From JAHJQQ01 sp963737555 (GTDB lineage: Bacteria; Pseudomonadota; Gammaproteobacteria; Thiohalobacterales; Thiohalobacteraceae), in NCBI GenBank assembly GCA_963737555.1, contig CAVTTB010000001.1, positions 276,176 to 340,175 of the forward strand: 64,000 bases of DNA. The letters are read 5' to 3'. The translations under genes and the position numbers were made by a program. The first letter of the stretch is position 1. The number at the start of each line of letters is the position of its first letter. The notes below the pieces were generated by a model. The model was given only the letters and a program-made list of their open reading frames with translations, was not told where the DNA came from and did not search any database. This document shows, one piece after another, positions 29,272-38,672 of the stretch.

Positions 29272-29922
29272 GTGGACGTCTACAAGACCGACGAAGAACA
29301 AGCCGAGATGCTCAAGCGCTGGTTGCGCGACAACGGCCTATCCCTGGTGACCGGCATCATGCTGGGTCTGGCGGTGTTGTATGGCATCAAGAGTTGGAGC
29401 GAATACGGTGTGCGTAAGGCCGAGACGGCCTCCAATCTATACCTGCAATTCCTGGGCGACAGCAACAAGGGGTTGGATGCGGCGGTCAAGCAGTACGATG
29501 TGCTGGTGAAGGATTTCTCTGACTCGGAATATACCGTGCTTGCCTCGCTGTACATGGCCAAACTGCAAGCGGGTAAAAATGATCTGACGGCGGCCCGGGC
29601 GCATCTGCAATGGGCGCTGGATCATGCGCGTGACGACGGCACCAAGCATATTGCGCGGCTGCGCCTGGCGCGGATGCAGATGGCGGACGGTGATGTCGAT
29701 GCGGCAGATAAGCTGATTGCCGGTATCGCCGATCCCAGTTTCACGACGCTGTATGAAGAGTTGCGCGGTGACATCGCGATGGCCCGCGGCAAAATGGACG
29801 AGGCGCATGCCGCTTACGAGCGTGCCTTGGCAGCGATGCCGGAGAATTTGCCCGGTCGCGCGCTGGTCGAGGCCAAGCGAGATGACACCCTGCGCAATGC
29901 CGCAGCCGAGAAAACGTCATGA
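29272..29922 (+). CDS. yfgM: YfgM family inner-membrane TPR protein
   Basis: The 216-residue protein has an N-terminal cytoplasmic segment (TDEEQAEMLKRWLRDNG), one membrane helix (residues 25-42, VTGIMLGLAVLYGIKSW) and a periplasmic TPR-like domain. YfgM works with PpiD at the Sec translocon in E. coli. The start is GTG, with GGAG eight bases upstream. Its end overlaps bamB by four bases (ATGA). Confidence 0.93.
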   Translation: MDVYKTDEEQAEMLKRWLRDNGLSLVTGIMLGLAVLYGIKSWSEYGVRKAETASNLYLQFLGDSNKGLDAAVKQYDVLVKDFSDSEYTVLASLYMAKLQAGKNDLTAARAHLQWALDHARDDGTKHIARLRLARMQMADGDVDAADKLIAGIADPSFTTLYEELRGDIAMARGKMDEAHAAYERALAAMPENLPGRALVEAKRDDTLRNAAAEKTS

Positions 29923-31076
29923 ACCGGTTTGTTCAAATTACCGTAGTGCTGTTGGCCGCCGTGTGGATGAGCGGTTGCAGCTGGCTGCGCGGTGAGGACA
30001 ATGCCACGCCGCCGACCGAGTTGACCGACATCCAGGCGCGCGCAACGCTCAATAAAGTGTGGGAGCGCGATGTCGGCGCCGGCATCGATGACCAATTTCT
30101 GCGGATACGCCCCGCCGTGGCGGGTGGCAGCGTGTTTGCCGCGGAGCGCAAGGGCAAGGTGCGCGCATTCGACGCCGCCACGGGCAAAGAACTGTGGGTG
30201 ACCGATACTCAAACTGAAATATCCAGTGGTGTAGGTGTCGGCGAAAGCCTGGTGCTGGTGGGCAATAGCGATGCCGAGGTGGTGGCGCTCGATTGGCGCG
30301 ACGGCCATGAAGTGTGGCGCAGCCAGGTGTCCAGCGAAGTGTTATCGGTGCCTGGCGCGGATCAGGGTACGGTGGTCATCCAGACCGTGGATGGCAAGCT
30401 GACCGGACTCAAAGCCAGTGACGGCTCACGGCTGTGGGTTTTCGATCGCACTGTCCCGGTCTTGTCGCTGCGCGGCACGGCTTCGCCCTTGGTGACGCAG
30501 GGCGTAGTGATCGCCGGCGCGGACAACGGCAAACTGGCCGTGTTGGATATAACCAAGGGATTGCCGGCCTGGGAGACCAGCGTGGCGGTGCCGCACGGCC
30601 GCTCCGAGTTGGAGCGCATGGTGGATATCGATGCGCAGCCGCAGGTCTGGGGCAAGACTATCTACACCGTCTCTTATCAAGGTCGTGCTGTCGCACTCGA
30701 CGGTGAGAGTGGCCGTATTCTCTGGTCGCGTGATCTGTCCTCCGCCGCTGGGCTGGGTGTGGATTTAAGCAACGTCTATGTGACCGACGACATGAGCCAT
30801 GTATGGGCGCTGGATCGCGACAATGGCACGTCACTGTGGAAGCAGGACAAGCTGGCGAATCGCACGCTGACCGCGCCGGTCGCCATTGGCGACTATGTGG
30901 CGGTGGCCGATTTCGAAGGCTACGTGCATCTGCTGGCGCGCAGCGACGGCGAACTGGTGGGGCGTGCGCGTGCCGACGGTAAAGGCGTACTCGCGCCGCT
31001 GGTTGTCGATGGCGAAGTGTTGTATGTCTATGGCAACGGCGGCACGCTGACAGCCTACCGCGTCGCGGGCAATTAG
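29919..31076 (+). CDS. bamB: Outer membrane protein assembly factor BamB
   Basis: BamB is a lipoprotein beta-propeller of the BAM complex. The lipobox is WMSGC near residue 20. PQQ-like blades repeat as A..GKELW and ALDGESGRILWSRDL, ALDRDNGTSLWKQDKL. Length is 385 residues. It follows yfgM and precedes der, as in E. coli. Confidence 0.96.
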   Translation: MNRFVQITVVLLAAVWMSGCSWLRGEDNATPPTELTDIQARATLNKVWERDVGAGIDDQFLRIRPAVAGGSVFAAERKGKVRAFDAATGKELWVTDTQTEISSGVGVGESLVLVGNSDAEVVALDWRDGHEVWRSQVSSEVLSVPGADQGTVVIQTVDGKLTGLKASDGSRLWVFDRTVPVLSLRGTASPLVTQGVVIAGADNGKLAVLDITKGLPAWETSVAVPHGRSELERMVDIDAQPQVWGKTIYTVSYQGRAVALDGESGRILWSRDLSSAAGLGVDLSNVYVTDDMSHVWALDRDNGTSLWKQDKLANRTLTAPVAIGDYVAVADFEGYVHLLARSDGELVGRARADGKGVLAPLVVDGEVLYVYGNGGTLTAYRVAGN

Positions 31077-31100
31077 CGCCATCGATGCGCGATCACACAC

Positions 31101-31254
31101 GTAGCCTGGGTGGAGCGACAGCGAAACCCGGGTTTGAAGAACACCGTGACGGGTCACGGTGTTCTTACGGTAAGGCGTGAACTATATGTGATAGCTTTTG
31201 CCGCCATTGTCATGGCGTCAAAAGCGGTCGTTCACTTCGTTCAACCCAGGCTAC
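31101..31254. mobile_element. MITE-like element with terminal inverted repeats
   Basis: A 154-bp unit is bounded by GTAGCCTGGGT (31101-31111) and its exact complement ACCCAGGCTAC (31244-31254); the similarity continues inward imperfectly for about 28 bases. Inside lies a perfect 14-bp hairpin (31137-31166: AAGAACACCGTGAC, GG, GTCACGGTGTTCTT). There is no coding capacity. It fills most of the gap between bamB and der. Confidence 0.7.
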
Positions 31255-31279
31255 ATCTTCTCGTCACTAGGCCCGATTC

Positions 31280-32677
31280 ATGCTCCCCGTCATCGCTTTG
31301 GTCGGACGACCCAACGTCGGTAAATCCACGTTGTTCAATTTTCTCACCCGCACCCGCGACGCCTTGGTCGCGGACGTGCCGGGGCTGACGCGCGACCGTA
31401 AATACGGCGAGGGCAAACTCGGCGGGCGCCCGTATCTGGTCGTCGATACCGGCGGACTATCCGGCGACGAGACCGGTATCGACGCACTCATGGCCAAACA
31501 GTCCTGGCTGGCGGTGGAAGAGGCCGATGTGGTGCTGTTCATGGTCGACGCGCGGGAAGGTCTGGTGTCGACCGATGAGGCCATTGCCAGCCAATTACGC
31601 CGCGCCGGCAAGAAGGTCATGCTGGTCGTGAACAAGGTCGATGGCCTCGACAGCGTGGTCGTGACCGCGGATTTCCACCGCCTCGGATTGGGCGAACCCG
31701 TCGCCATCGCGGCGGCGCACGGTCAGGGTGTGCAGGATCTTGCCATGCGCGTCCTCGCGAGCATGCCGGCGGAACCGCTCGTCGAAGACGCCTTCCCGGA
31801 ACAAGACAACACGATTCGCATCGCGCTGATCGGCCGTCCCAACGTGGGCAAATCCACCTTGCTCAATCGCATCCTCGGCGAAGAGCGCGTGGTCGCCTTC
31901 GATCAGCCGGGCACGACCCGCGACAGCATCTTCGTGCCCTTCGAGCGCGACGGTCAACGCTACACCTTTATCGATACCGCCGGGGTGCGCAAACGCGCGC
32001 GCGTCAGCGAGGCCATTGAGAAATTCAGCGTCATCAAAGCGCTTCAGGCTATGGAAGCGGCGCATGTCGTCATCCTGATTTTGGACGCGCACGAAGGCTT
32101 GAGCGAGCAAGACTCCACGCTGGCCGGCTATGCCGCCGATTCCGGGCGCGCCTTGGTGGTGGCGATCAACAAGTGGGACGGACTGGGATCCGATGAGCGC
32201 GATTGGATCCGCCAGGAAATCGATCGCCGTCTGCCGTTCATCGACTTCGCCGAGTTCTTTTACATCTCCGCCTTGCACGGTTCGGGCGTCGGCGATCTGT
32301 TCGGCGCGGTGCAGCGCTGTTACCGCGCGGCGACCACCAAGTTCTCCACCCCGGAACTCACGCGCATCATGGAAAAACTCATCTTCGCGCATCAGCCGCC
32401 GCTGGTGCATGGCCGGCGCATCAAGCTGCGTTACGCGCATCAGGGTGGTCAAAACCCGCCGACGATCATCATCCACGGCAACCAGACCGATAAAGTGCCC
32501 GAGTCCTACCAGCGTTATCTGATCAACGCCTTTCGCAAGGAGTTGGATCTTGTCGGTACGCCGCTACGCGTCGAATTCCGTACCGGCGATAATCCCTACA
32601 AGGATCGCCGCAACAAACTTTCACCGCGGCAGCAGCAGAAGCGCAAGCGCCTGGTGAGGCATATCAAGAAGGGTTGA
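31280..32677 (+). CDS. der: Ribosome-associated GTPase Der (EngA)
   Basis: Der is a tandem-GTPase factor for 50S ribosome assembly. The first G domain has GRPNVGKSTLFN, DTGGL and NKVDG; the second has GRPNVGKSTLLN, DTAGV and NKWDG. A C-terminal KH-like domain ends with a basic tail (RQQQKRKRLVRHIKKG). Length is 465 residues. Confidence 0.98.
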   Translation: MLPVIALVGRPNVGKSTLFNFLTRTRDALVADVPGLTRDRKYGEGKLGGRPYLVVDTGGLSGDETGIDALMAKQSWLAVEEADVVLFMVDAREGLVSTDEAIASQLRRAGKKVMLVVNKVDGLDSVVVTADFHRLGLGEPVAIAAAHGQGVQDLAMRVLASMPAEPLVEDAFPEQDNTIRIALIGRPNVGKSTLLNRILGEERVVAFDQPGTTRDSIFVPFERDGQRYTFIDTAGVRKRARVSEAIEKFSVIKALQAMEAAHVVILILDAHEGLSEQDSTLAGYAADSGRALVVAINKWDGLGSDERDWIRQEIDRRLPFIDFAEFFYISALHGSGVGDLFGAVQRCYRAATTKFSTPELTRIMEKLIFAHQPPLVHGRRIKLRYAHQGGQNPPTIIIHGNQTDKVPESYQRYLINAFRKELDLVGTPLRVEFRTGDNPYKDRRNKLSPRQQQKRKRLVRHIKKG

Positions 32678-32762
32678 GTGGCGCTTTTCTTGCGCGCGGG
32701 TTGCGTGATTGTTGGTATTTCTTGCAGTGGCCGGACAGGCTGATTTTTCCCGCGTTAGCTAG

Positions 32763-33460
32763 GTGGGTTACTTTCTCTTATTTGCCTTGGCCGTTTTTTC
32801 GCCCCTGCTGGGGCGAGGTACTTTTCTTTGCTCCGCCAAAGAAAAGTACCCAAAGAGAAAGGCGGCCCGGAGGTTTGGTCGCCTATCGGCGACTTCCCTG
32901 CGCTTCTCGCGCACAGCGGTCGCTCGCAAAACTCGCCGCCCGATAGAACTGGGCGGCTCAAACAGTTGCTCGCTTTCCCCGCTGTGCGCTGCGATGCTCG
33001 GCTGCACCTACGGGGGTTAACGTCAAAACCCAAACACTGCACCTGTAGGGGCGGCCTGAAGGTGAGGCGCTTGCGCCGAGAAGCTGCCCCTGGGGCATTG
33101 GCCGCGAACGCCATTCTGCAAACCGTTCGCGGCCGAAGGCCGCTCCTACAAAAACAAAGGCGCCCGGTTTTGACTTTCCGGGCCCCGTCGGCGCTGCCGA
33201 GCACCGCAGCCCGTTTGCGATCAAGCGCGCCTCGTGTTTGAGCGATTGCGCTGTTTGCAATCGCGAGTTAGGCGCGCGCGCAAATGGGCGAGGAGCGCAG
33301 GGGAGTCGCGTAGCGACCAAGCCGTCGGGGTGCCCTTCTCTTTGGTTACTTTCTCTTGGGCAAACAAGAGAAAGTAACCCGCCCAGCGAGGGCGGAAAAA
33401 AGGCCAATTGCGGAGCAAAAAAAAAGTACCTCGCCCCAGCAGGGGAGCAAAAATACGGCC
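32763..33460. repeat. Gene-free block of nested inverted repeats
   Basis: About 980 bases between der and the SET gene hold no convincing gene. The left part (32790-32855) contains GCCCCTGCTGGGGCGAGGTA and a hairpin GGTACTTTTCTTT...AAAGAAAAGTACC. The right part (33340-33460) carries the inverse, TACCTCGCCCCAGCAGGGG, and a second hairpin GGTTACTTTCTCTTG...CAAGAGAAAGTAACC. Between them, TGTAGGGGCGGCC (about 33044) and GGCCGCTCCTACA (about 33137) form a further inverted pair. Open frames across the block (up to about 150 codons, both strands) are translations of the repeats. It looks like a composite of REP/MITE-type elements. Confidence 0.7.
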
Positions 33461-33654
33461 AAAGGTGGAGATTGATAAAAATGCCTCACCACAGCATGCG
33501 CAAAAGCACGGCCGATCTTGCAATAGAAACAAATCCGCCCGCGGCAAAAAACAGAGACGTGCGAAACAAAATCCCGGCCCCATCTTGACGTCCAACACAT
33601 CTCCCGCTAGCGTTTGCGCAAAATCAACCACCGGCTAAAGGCAAAGGCGCACGC

Positions 33655-34032
33655 ATGCTGATCGTACCGACCTATCTCGAAAAAAGTGACATCCAAGGCT
33701 TTGGCGTATTCGCCAAGGAGCACATCCCCAAAGGCACCAAGGTCTGGGCATTCCACCCGGTGTTCGATATCCGCATCTCGGCGGAGGAGTTCGCCAAGCT
33801 GCCGCCTTCGAGCCAGCAGGAGATCGAGGTGCATATGTACGAACCCGAACTGGGCGGCGATCTCTATTACGAGACCACCATGGGCAAGTACATGAATCAC
33901 TCGCGCGAGCCCAACGTCGATTTTTCGGTGGTCTATGAAGGCTGGGCGACGCGCGACATTCAGCCCGGCGAGGAACTTACCTGCGACTACCGGCATTTTA
34001 TGGCCGATGTGTCGGAGATCGCGTACATCTGA
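33655..34032 (+). CDS. SET domain protein
   Basis: The 125-residue protein is a minimal SET domain, the fold of protein-lysine methyltransferases. SDIQGFGVFAKEHIPKGTKV corresponds to the N-terminal SET strand region, and the two hallmark motifs are visible: YMNHSREPNV (NHS) and GEELTCDY (ELxxDY). There is no pre-SET or post-SET cysteine cluster. Small bacterial SET proteins of this type are common, but their substrates are largely unknown. Confidence 0.85.
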   Translation: MLIVPTYLEKSDIQGFGVFAKEHIPKGTKVWAFHPVFDIRISAEEFAKLPPSSQQEIEVHMYEPELGGDLYYETTMGKYMNHSREPNVDFSVVYEGWATRDIQPGEELTCDYRHFMADVSEIAYI

Positions 34033-34118
34033 CTAAAGTCATAACGTCGGCCACGGGTCTGCACGGAGGAAACACCTTGTGCTACCGTGGCCTTTGATCC
34101 TTTGGTAACGCATCTATC

Positions 34119-34531
34119 ATGCCGCCGTTTCACTTGGCCTTTCCGATTCTCGATATCGCAGCAACCCGTGCCTTCTACAGCGGCGTGCTGGGCTGCGCGA
34201 TAGGGCGTGAAGATACGCGCTGGATCGACTTCGACTTTTTCGGTCATCAGTTGTCCGCGCATCTTGTCGACACGCCACCCGCGCCGGAGCCGACCAATCA
34301 AGTCGATGGGAAAGCGGTGCCGGTGCGGCATTTCGGTGTGGTGTTGGACTGGGATGACTGGCAGCAATTGGCGCAGCGGTTGCGGGATGCGCGTACCGAA
34401 TTCCTGATCGAACCGCATATCCGTTTCGCGGGCAGGTTGGCGAGCAGGCGACACTGTTTATTACCGACCCATCCGGCAACGGACTGGAATTCAAATCGTT
34501 CAAAGATCCACAACGGTTGTTTGCGCGTTGA
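34119..34531 (+). CDS. VOC family glyoxalase-like protein (one frameshift)
   Basis: The N-terminal part (FHLAFPILDIAATRAFYSGVLG) is a vicinal-oxygen-chelate domain start; metal-ligand positions include the first His and a later HFGVVLDW. Near 34430 one G is missing: restoring it gives FAGQVGEQATLFITDPSGNGLEFKSF and a stop at 34529-34531. Repaired, the product is about 137 residues, like ordinary dioxygenase-type VOC proteins. The substrate is unknown. The gene precedes a methyltransferase by 12 bases. Confidence 0.8.
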
Positions 34532-34543
34532 GTGGAGATGACC

Positions 34544-35168
34544 ATGCAAAACGAGCGCAAGACGCATTGGGAGCGGGTTTACCGCGACAAGTCGCCGTTA
34601 GAGGTGAGTTGGTATCAGGTGGCGTCCACGCTGTCGCGTGAGTTGATTCAGGCGAGTGGTGTTGAGCGCAGCGCGCCACTGATCGATATCGGCGGTGGTG
34701 CTTCGACCTTGGTCGATCATTTGCTCGATGACGGTTACAGCGCGGTCAGCGTGTGGATATTCCGCGCAGGCCCTGGCTCACGCGCAACACCGGTTGGGTG
34801 AACGCGCGCAGCAGGTACGCTGGATCGAGGCCGATATCACGTGCTTTGAACCACTCGAGTCGTATCGTTTATGGCACGATCGCGCCGTATTTCATTTCCT
34901 CACGGAGCCGGTTGACCGTATGCGTTACCACGCCGTGCTGGAGAGTGCCCTCGAACCCGGCGGACAACTCATCATCGGCACCTTCGCGCCTGGTGGTCCG
35001 GAACAGTGTAGCGGTCTGCCTATCGTCCAGTACGATGCCGTGCGCATGCAGGCTGAACTCGGCAGCGGTTTCACCTTGCTGGAAACGCGTGCCGAGACGC
35101 ATCGCACGCCTTCAGGTAAAGACCAGCTCTTCAATTATTTTCGCTGGGTACGTCGAGTTCACGCGTAG
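34544..35168 (+). CDS. Class I SAM-dependent methyltransferase (frameshifted)
   Basis: The start MQNERKTHWERVYRDKSPLEVSW (split here as MQNERKTHWERVY and RDKSPLEVSW) and the SAM motif LIDIGGGASTLVDHLLDDGY are typical of a small family of class I methyltransferases. Near 34756 the frame changes; restoring two T residues (VSVLDISAQALAHAQ) gives a continuous protein through WHDRAVFHFLTEP and ALEPGGQLIIGTFAPGGPEQCSGL to the stop at 35168. Repaired length is about 208 residues. GGAG at 34534-34537 supports the ATG at 34544. The methyl acceptor is unknown. Confidence 0.82.
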
Positions 35169-35293
35169 GGGTTACGGCGGGTGTTATCGACTCGCTCGGT
35201 GGTGCGACAGGTCCAATAGGATTTGGATCGAGTGGCGGTTCCGGTGAGGGTTCTCGAGCGAGTTCTTGATTGAGCTCTTGAATGAGATCTTGA

Positions 35294-36129
35294 TCAGTCA
35301 CTTGAACAGGCGCTTGAACAGGCGCGCGGGGCCGTGTCCACGGCTGTGTTCCCCATAGTGGGTTTCGTTACGCTCGGCAGCAGGCCGCCGGTTGCGGCAT
35401 CGAGATTTTCACGCAGGCTGGTCTCGTGTGCACCCAGAACTTTAAACATGCCATCGATGGTCTGTTCGGTTACGTATTCATCCAGTTCCGACGGCGCCAG
35501 CTGTGGCGGCGCGGCGGGGTCGGCCACAACGGCAGCAGCCGTTGCTGCTGTGTTGCGATCTGTTCACCGTAGACATCTTGATAGATATCCAGCGCGCCAT
35601 TACCAGCGAGCTTTTCCACAATCTGGGGTGCGAGCGTTTCGCGCAGGTTGGCGCTGGTCTTTGCCTTGAGGTAGTCGGTACCCGCCGTGCCGCCGCCATC
35701 CAGCAGCCTATACGCCTCGCTGGGTGTGATCTGGGACAGTGCCTTTTGCAGAATCGGCGCAGCACCTGGGACCACCTGTTCAGCGGCGCGGTTCATCAGT
35801 GTTGTCAAAACGGCAGCCTGAGGGTCGGCTTGCAAGTCGCGGGCGACACCGAGGGCAATCCCGAGTGGTGGTGGGAGCAGAATGCGCACCAGCGGGTTGT
35901 CGAGATAGCCGCCCGGCTGCGCCAGACCCGTCACCACAGTACCGATGCCGTTACCAAATTCGCGGGTGTAATGACCGGCGAGCGTTCTTTTCAATCGTTC
36001 CTGCGCGGCGAGGGTGATGTCCTGTTGCAGATTGGTGATGCCACCCGGACCGCAGGACGTCAGCAGCGTGACGGCCAAGAGACCGCTGATCAGTCGTTGC
36101 GAAAGAGGACGTGCACGGATGGATAACAT
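35294..36129 (-). CDS. DUF4197 family lipoprotein (frameshifted)
   Basis: The N-terminus is a lipoprotein signal ending in LLTSC (lipobox near residue 26). The DUF4197 domain follows (NRAAEQVVPGAAPILQKALS, LDGGGTAGTDYLKAKTSANL). At about 35515 the frame shifts, and the domain continues in the next frame as LDEYVTEQTIDGMFKVLGAHE, ending SLRENLDAATGG. This frame stops at 35294; the third frame stays open to 35131 and encodes a Gln/Glu- and Pro-rich tail, so the true C-terminus may be longer. Function is unknown for the family. Confidence 0.8.
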
Positions 36130-36383
36130 AAGAGTGTTTATCGATGGCAGAAGTGATGCCTGCTATTCTAACAGGCGCCCATCCGTGCCGAAACGATGGA
36201 TGGCGGCGGTATGTCGTGTACAGACCGGATATATGGGGTGTTTCAGCCAATGCGTGAGTTGGCGCGACGAGTTTATGACAAGGCCCGGTCTGGCCCGGAC
36301 ACCGTGCAGGTGAAGACGGCGCTGCCTGGCGCGTATGTGCGCCATTGCGCATTTTATGGACAAATCTGGCCCAACCGGCCCAC

Positions 36384-36416
36384 CTTAAGGTTCTGTTAAG
36401 TTTGCACGCCTAGTAT
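36384..36416 (+). promoter_or_regulatory. PmrA/QseB-like box and -10 of the operon at 36.4-42.9 kb
   Basis: CTTAAG-GTTCT-GTTAAG (36384-36400) is a direct repeat of TTAAG with 11-bp phasing. It matches the PmrA-box pattern (C/T)TTAA(G/T)-N5-(C/T)TTAA(G/T) at all but one position. A TAGTAT -10 hexamer follows ten bases later (36411-36416), so the box would take the place of the -35. The operon encodes an OmpR/QseB-type regulator, which makes autoregulation plausible. Confidence 0.65.
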
Positions 36417-36451
36417 CCCATTCCAACCTGTTGTGGAGGTTGGAGGGAAGC

Positions 36452-37192
36452 ATGTCTAGCCAAGTTGCCGTCGTGACAATACCGTCTGATGAGAGCGTTC
36501 ATTCACGCAGTATCGTCGAACCCAGTTCATTTCTGAATATCGAACAGTATCAACGCGATCAAATCGGTCGTGATCGCCTCGAAGCCTTTGTGCAGCAGGT
36601 GTTTCGTCAAGCCTATGCTGCCAATATCAGCACCTTTTACCCGCAGCTCATCGGCATAACCCGGCCCGATAATTCGTTCGCCGCCGTGGCGGGTATTCGC
36701 TCGGCCGGTCATGAGGCCTTGTTCGCCGAATATTATCTGGATACGCCCATCGAGGCGCAGATCACGCGCCATGCCGGTCAGATAGTCGGCCGTGCTGAAA
36801 TTGCCGAAGTCGGTAATCTTGCCCCGGCCAGTGCCGGTCAGGCGCGTTGGTTGATCGCGGCGTTGACCGCCTATCTGCACGCGGCCGGTTATACCTGGGT
36901 TGTGTTCACGGCGGTCTCCACGTTGTTCAATGCGTTTACCCGCATGGGACTGCGTCCGCTCGAACTGGCGGCGGCCGATGTGTCGCGCCTCGATCCTGCC
37001 CTGCAAGATGACTGGGGTAGTTACTACGATGCCAAGCCGGTGGTGTATGCCGGCGAGATCAGTCAGGGTTTCCACGCACTCGACCGTGTGATCGATCCGC
37101 ATTCACCGCATCTCTGGGCGCTCTGGCACGAGGCCCTGAAGCTGGGCGCAATGAGCGCGAGCAATTTCGACTGCATGCCGGCACGAGCGTGT
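36452..37192 (+). CDS. Thermostable hemolysin family protein (GNAT-like fold)
   Basis: From the ATG at 36452 (GGAGG upstream) the product resembles the thermostable hemolysin family: VFRQAYAANISTFYPQLIG, FAAVAGIRSAGHEALFAEYYLD, GRAEIAEVGNLAPASAGQAR, YTWVVFTAVSTLFNAFTRMG. The family is, to my knowledge, related to GNAT acyltransferases and LuxI-type synthases; whether members are hemolysins is doubtful, and no signal peptide is seen. As read the frame has no stop until 37480, running into the ligase gene, so the 3' end is not certain; a TGA in the neighbouring frame at 37194-37196 overlaps the likely ligase start. It is the first gene of a seven-gene operon. Confidence 0.7.
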
Positions 37193-38672
37193 GTGAACAG
37201 TTTGATTCTCGACGCGCTCGATCGTCACGCACTGCGCGCAGCCGGCGGCCTGTGCGGTGCAAGGCGTGACGTCGTCACTGAGTTATGCCGAACTGAAGTC
37301 GGCGGTAGACACACTGGCGGCGTCGCTGGGGGCGCGCTGTGTCGGGCTGTTGATGGACAATGGCCCGGCGTGGGTGGTCGCCGATCTGGCCGCGTTGCGT
37401 GCCGGCGTAACCTGCGTGCCGCTGCCGGGATTTTTTTCCACCAGTCAATTGCAGCATGTCGTCACCGATGCCGGCATTGATTGGCTGTTGACCGATCAGC
37501 CGGAGCGGGTGCAGGCGTTGTGTGGGCAGGCGCCCGATAAACAGCTGCAGATTGCCGATGCATCACTGACGCTGTTTCGCTTACCCACCAAACCCGCGGC
37601 CGGTCTTTCTGCCATCGCGAAAGTGACCTACACCTCCGGCACCACCGGTACGCCCAAAGGCGTGCGCCTGCACAGCGCGACGATTGATCGCGTGGTCGAA
37701 TCTTTGTGCGCAGTCACCGAGACCACGACGGAAGATTGCAGTCTCGCGTTGCTGCCGCTGGCAACGCTGCTGGAAAACATCGCCAGCGTGTATGTCATGC
37801 TGCTGGCCGGTGCGCGTTGCGTGGTAGCGCCGCTGGCGTCGCTGGGGATGATCGGCGCCGCGCGTCTGCAACCTGTCGAATTGTTGCGCGCGCTGCAACG
37901 CTACCGACCCAGCGGCATCGTGTTGATTCCGCAGTTGCTACAGGCATTGGTCGAGATCGCAACCGCCGGCGGCGTATTGCCAGACAGTCTGCGTTTCATT
38001 GCCGTCGGCGGTGCGCCGGTGTCGACGCGCTTGCTGGAGCGGGCGCAGGCATTGGGATTGCCGGTGTACGAAGGCTATGGCTTATCCGAGGCCGCCTCGG
38101 TGGTGGCGCTCAATACACCGCAGGCGCGACTGATCGGTTCGGTGGGCAGACCCTTGCCGCATGTGCGTCTGCGTATTGCGGACGATGGCGAAATTCACGT
38201 CGCCGGTGCCGTGTGCGCCGGCTATCTGGGCGAGTCGGATAATCCAGCCGATGGCTATTGGCCGACCGGTGACATCGGTCATGTGGACGCGCAAGGCTTT
38301 CTCCACCTCACCGGACGCAAGAAGCATATTTTCATCACCGCCTTCGGCCGCAATGTCGCGCCCGAGTGGGTGGAACGCGAAATGTTGTTGGATCCGGCCA
38401 TCGCACAAATCGTGGTGTTCGGTGAGGCGCGACCGTTCAATGTCGCGATCATCGTGCCGCGTGCAGGCGCGACGGCCGAGTCCATCCAAGCCGCCATCGA
38501 TGCGGCCAATCAACGCCTGCCCGATTACGCGCGCATTGCTCGCTTTGTCTTGGCCGAGGAGGCCTTCACGGTCGAGAACGGTTTGCTGACCGGCACCGTA
38601 CGTCCACGTCGCGCGCAGATCGCCGCGCGCTATGCCGCATCCCTTCAATCACTCTATAACGAGGTTGCCTGA
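37193..38672 (+). CDS. AMP-binding acyl/aryl ligase (one frameshift near the start)
   Basis: This is an adenylate-forming enzyme of the acyl-CoA synthetase/ligase group. Motifs seen: the phosphate loop YTSGTTGTPKGVRL, EGYGLSEAAS, PTGDIGHVDAQGFL, and GRKKHIFITAFGRNVAPEW. The usual C-terminal catalytic lysine region reads LLTGTVRPRR, with arginine where PTxK would be. About 490 residues is short for an acyl-CoA synthetase. The N-terminus is probably the GTG at 37193 (NSLILDALDRHAL), with a frame change near 37230 leading into QPAACAVQGVTSSLSYAEL. The downstream gene overlaps its stop by one base. It likely activates a carboxylic acid for the neighbouring enzymes. Confidence 0.85.

Noticed and set aside
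33200..33260. Part of a transposase gene in the repeat block
   Set aside because: No DDE or other transposase motif is visible in any frame.
32828..33631. Several overlapping open frames of 80-150 codons on both strands
   Set aside because: They translate the inverted repeats themselves, lack ribosome-binding sites and give low-complexity Arg/Pro/Ser-rich peptides.
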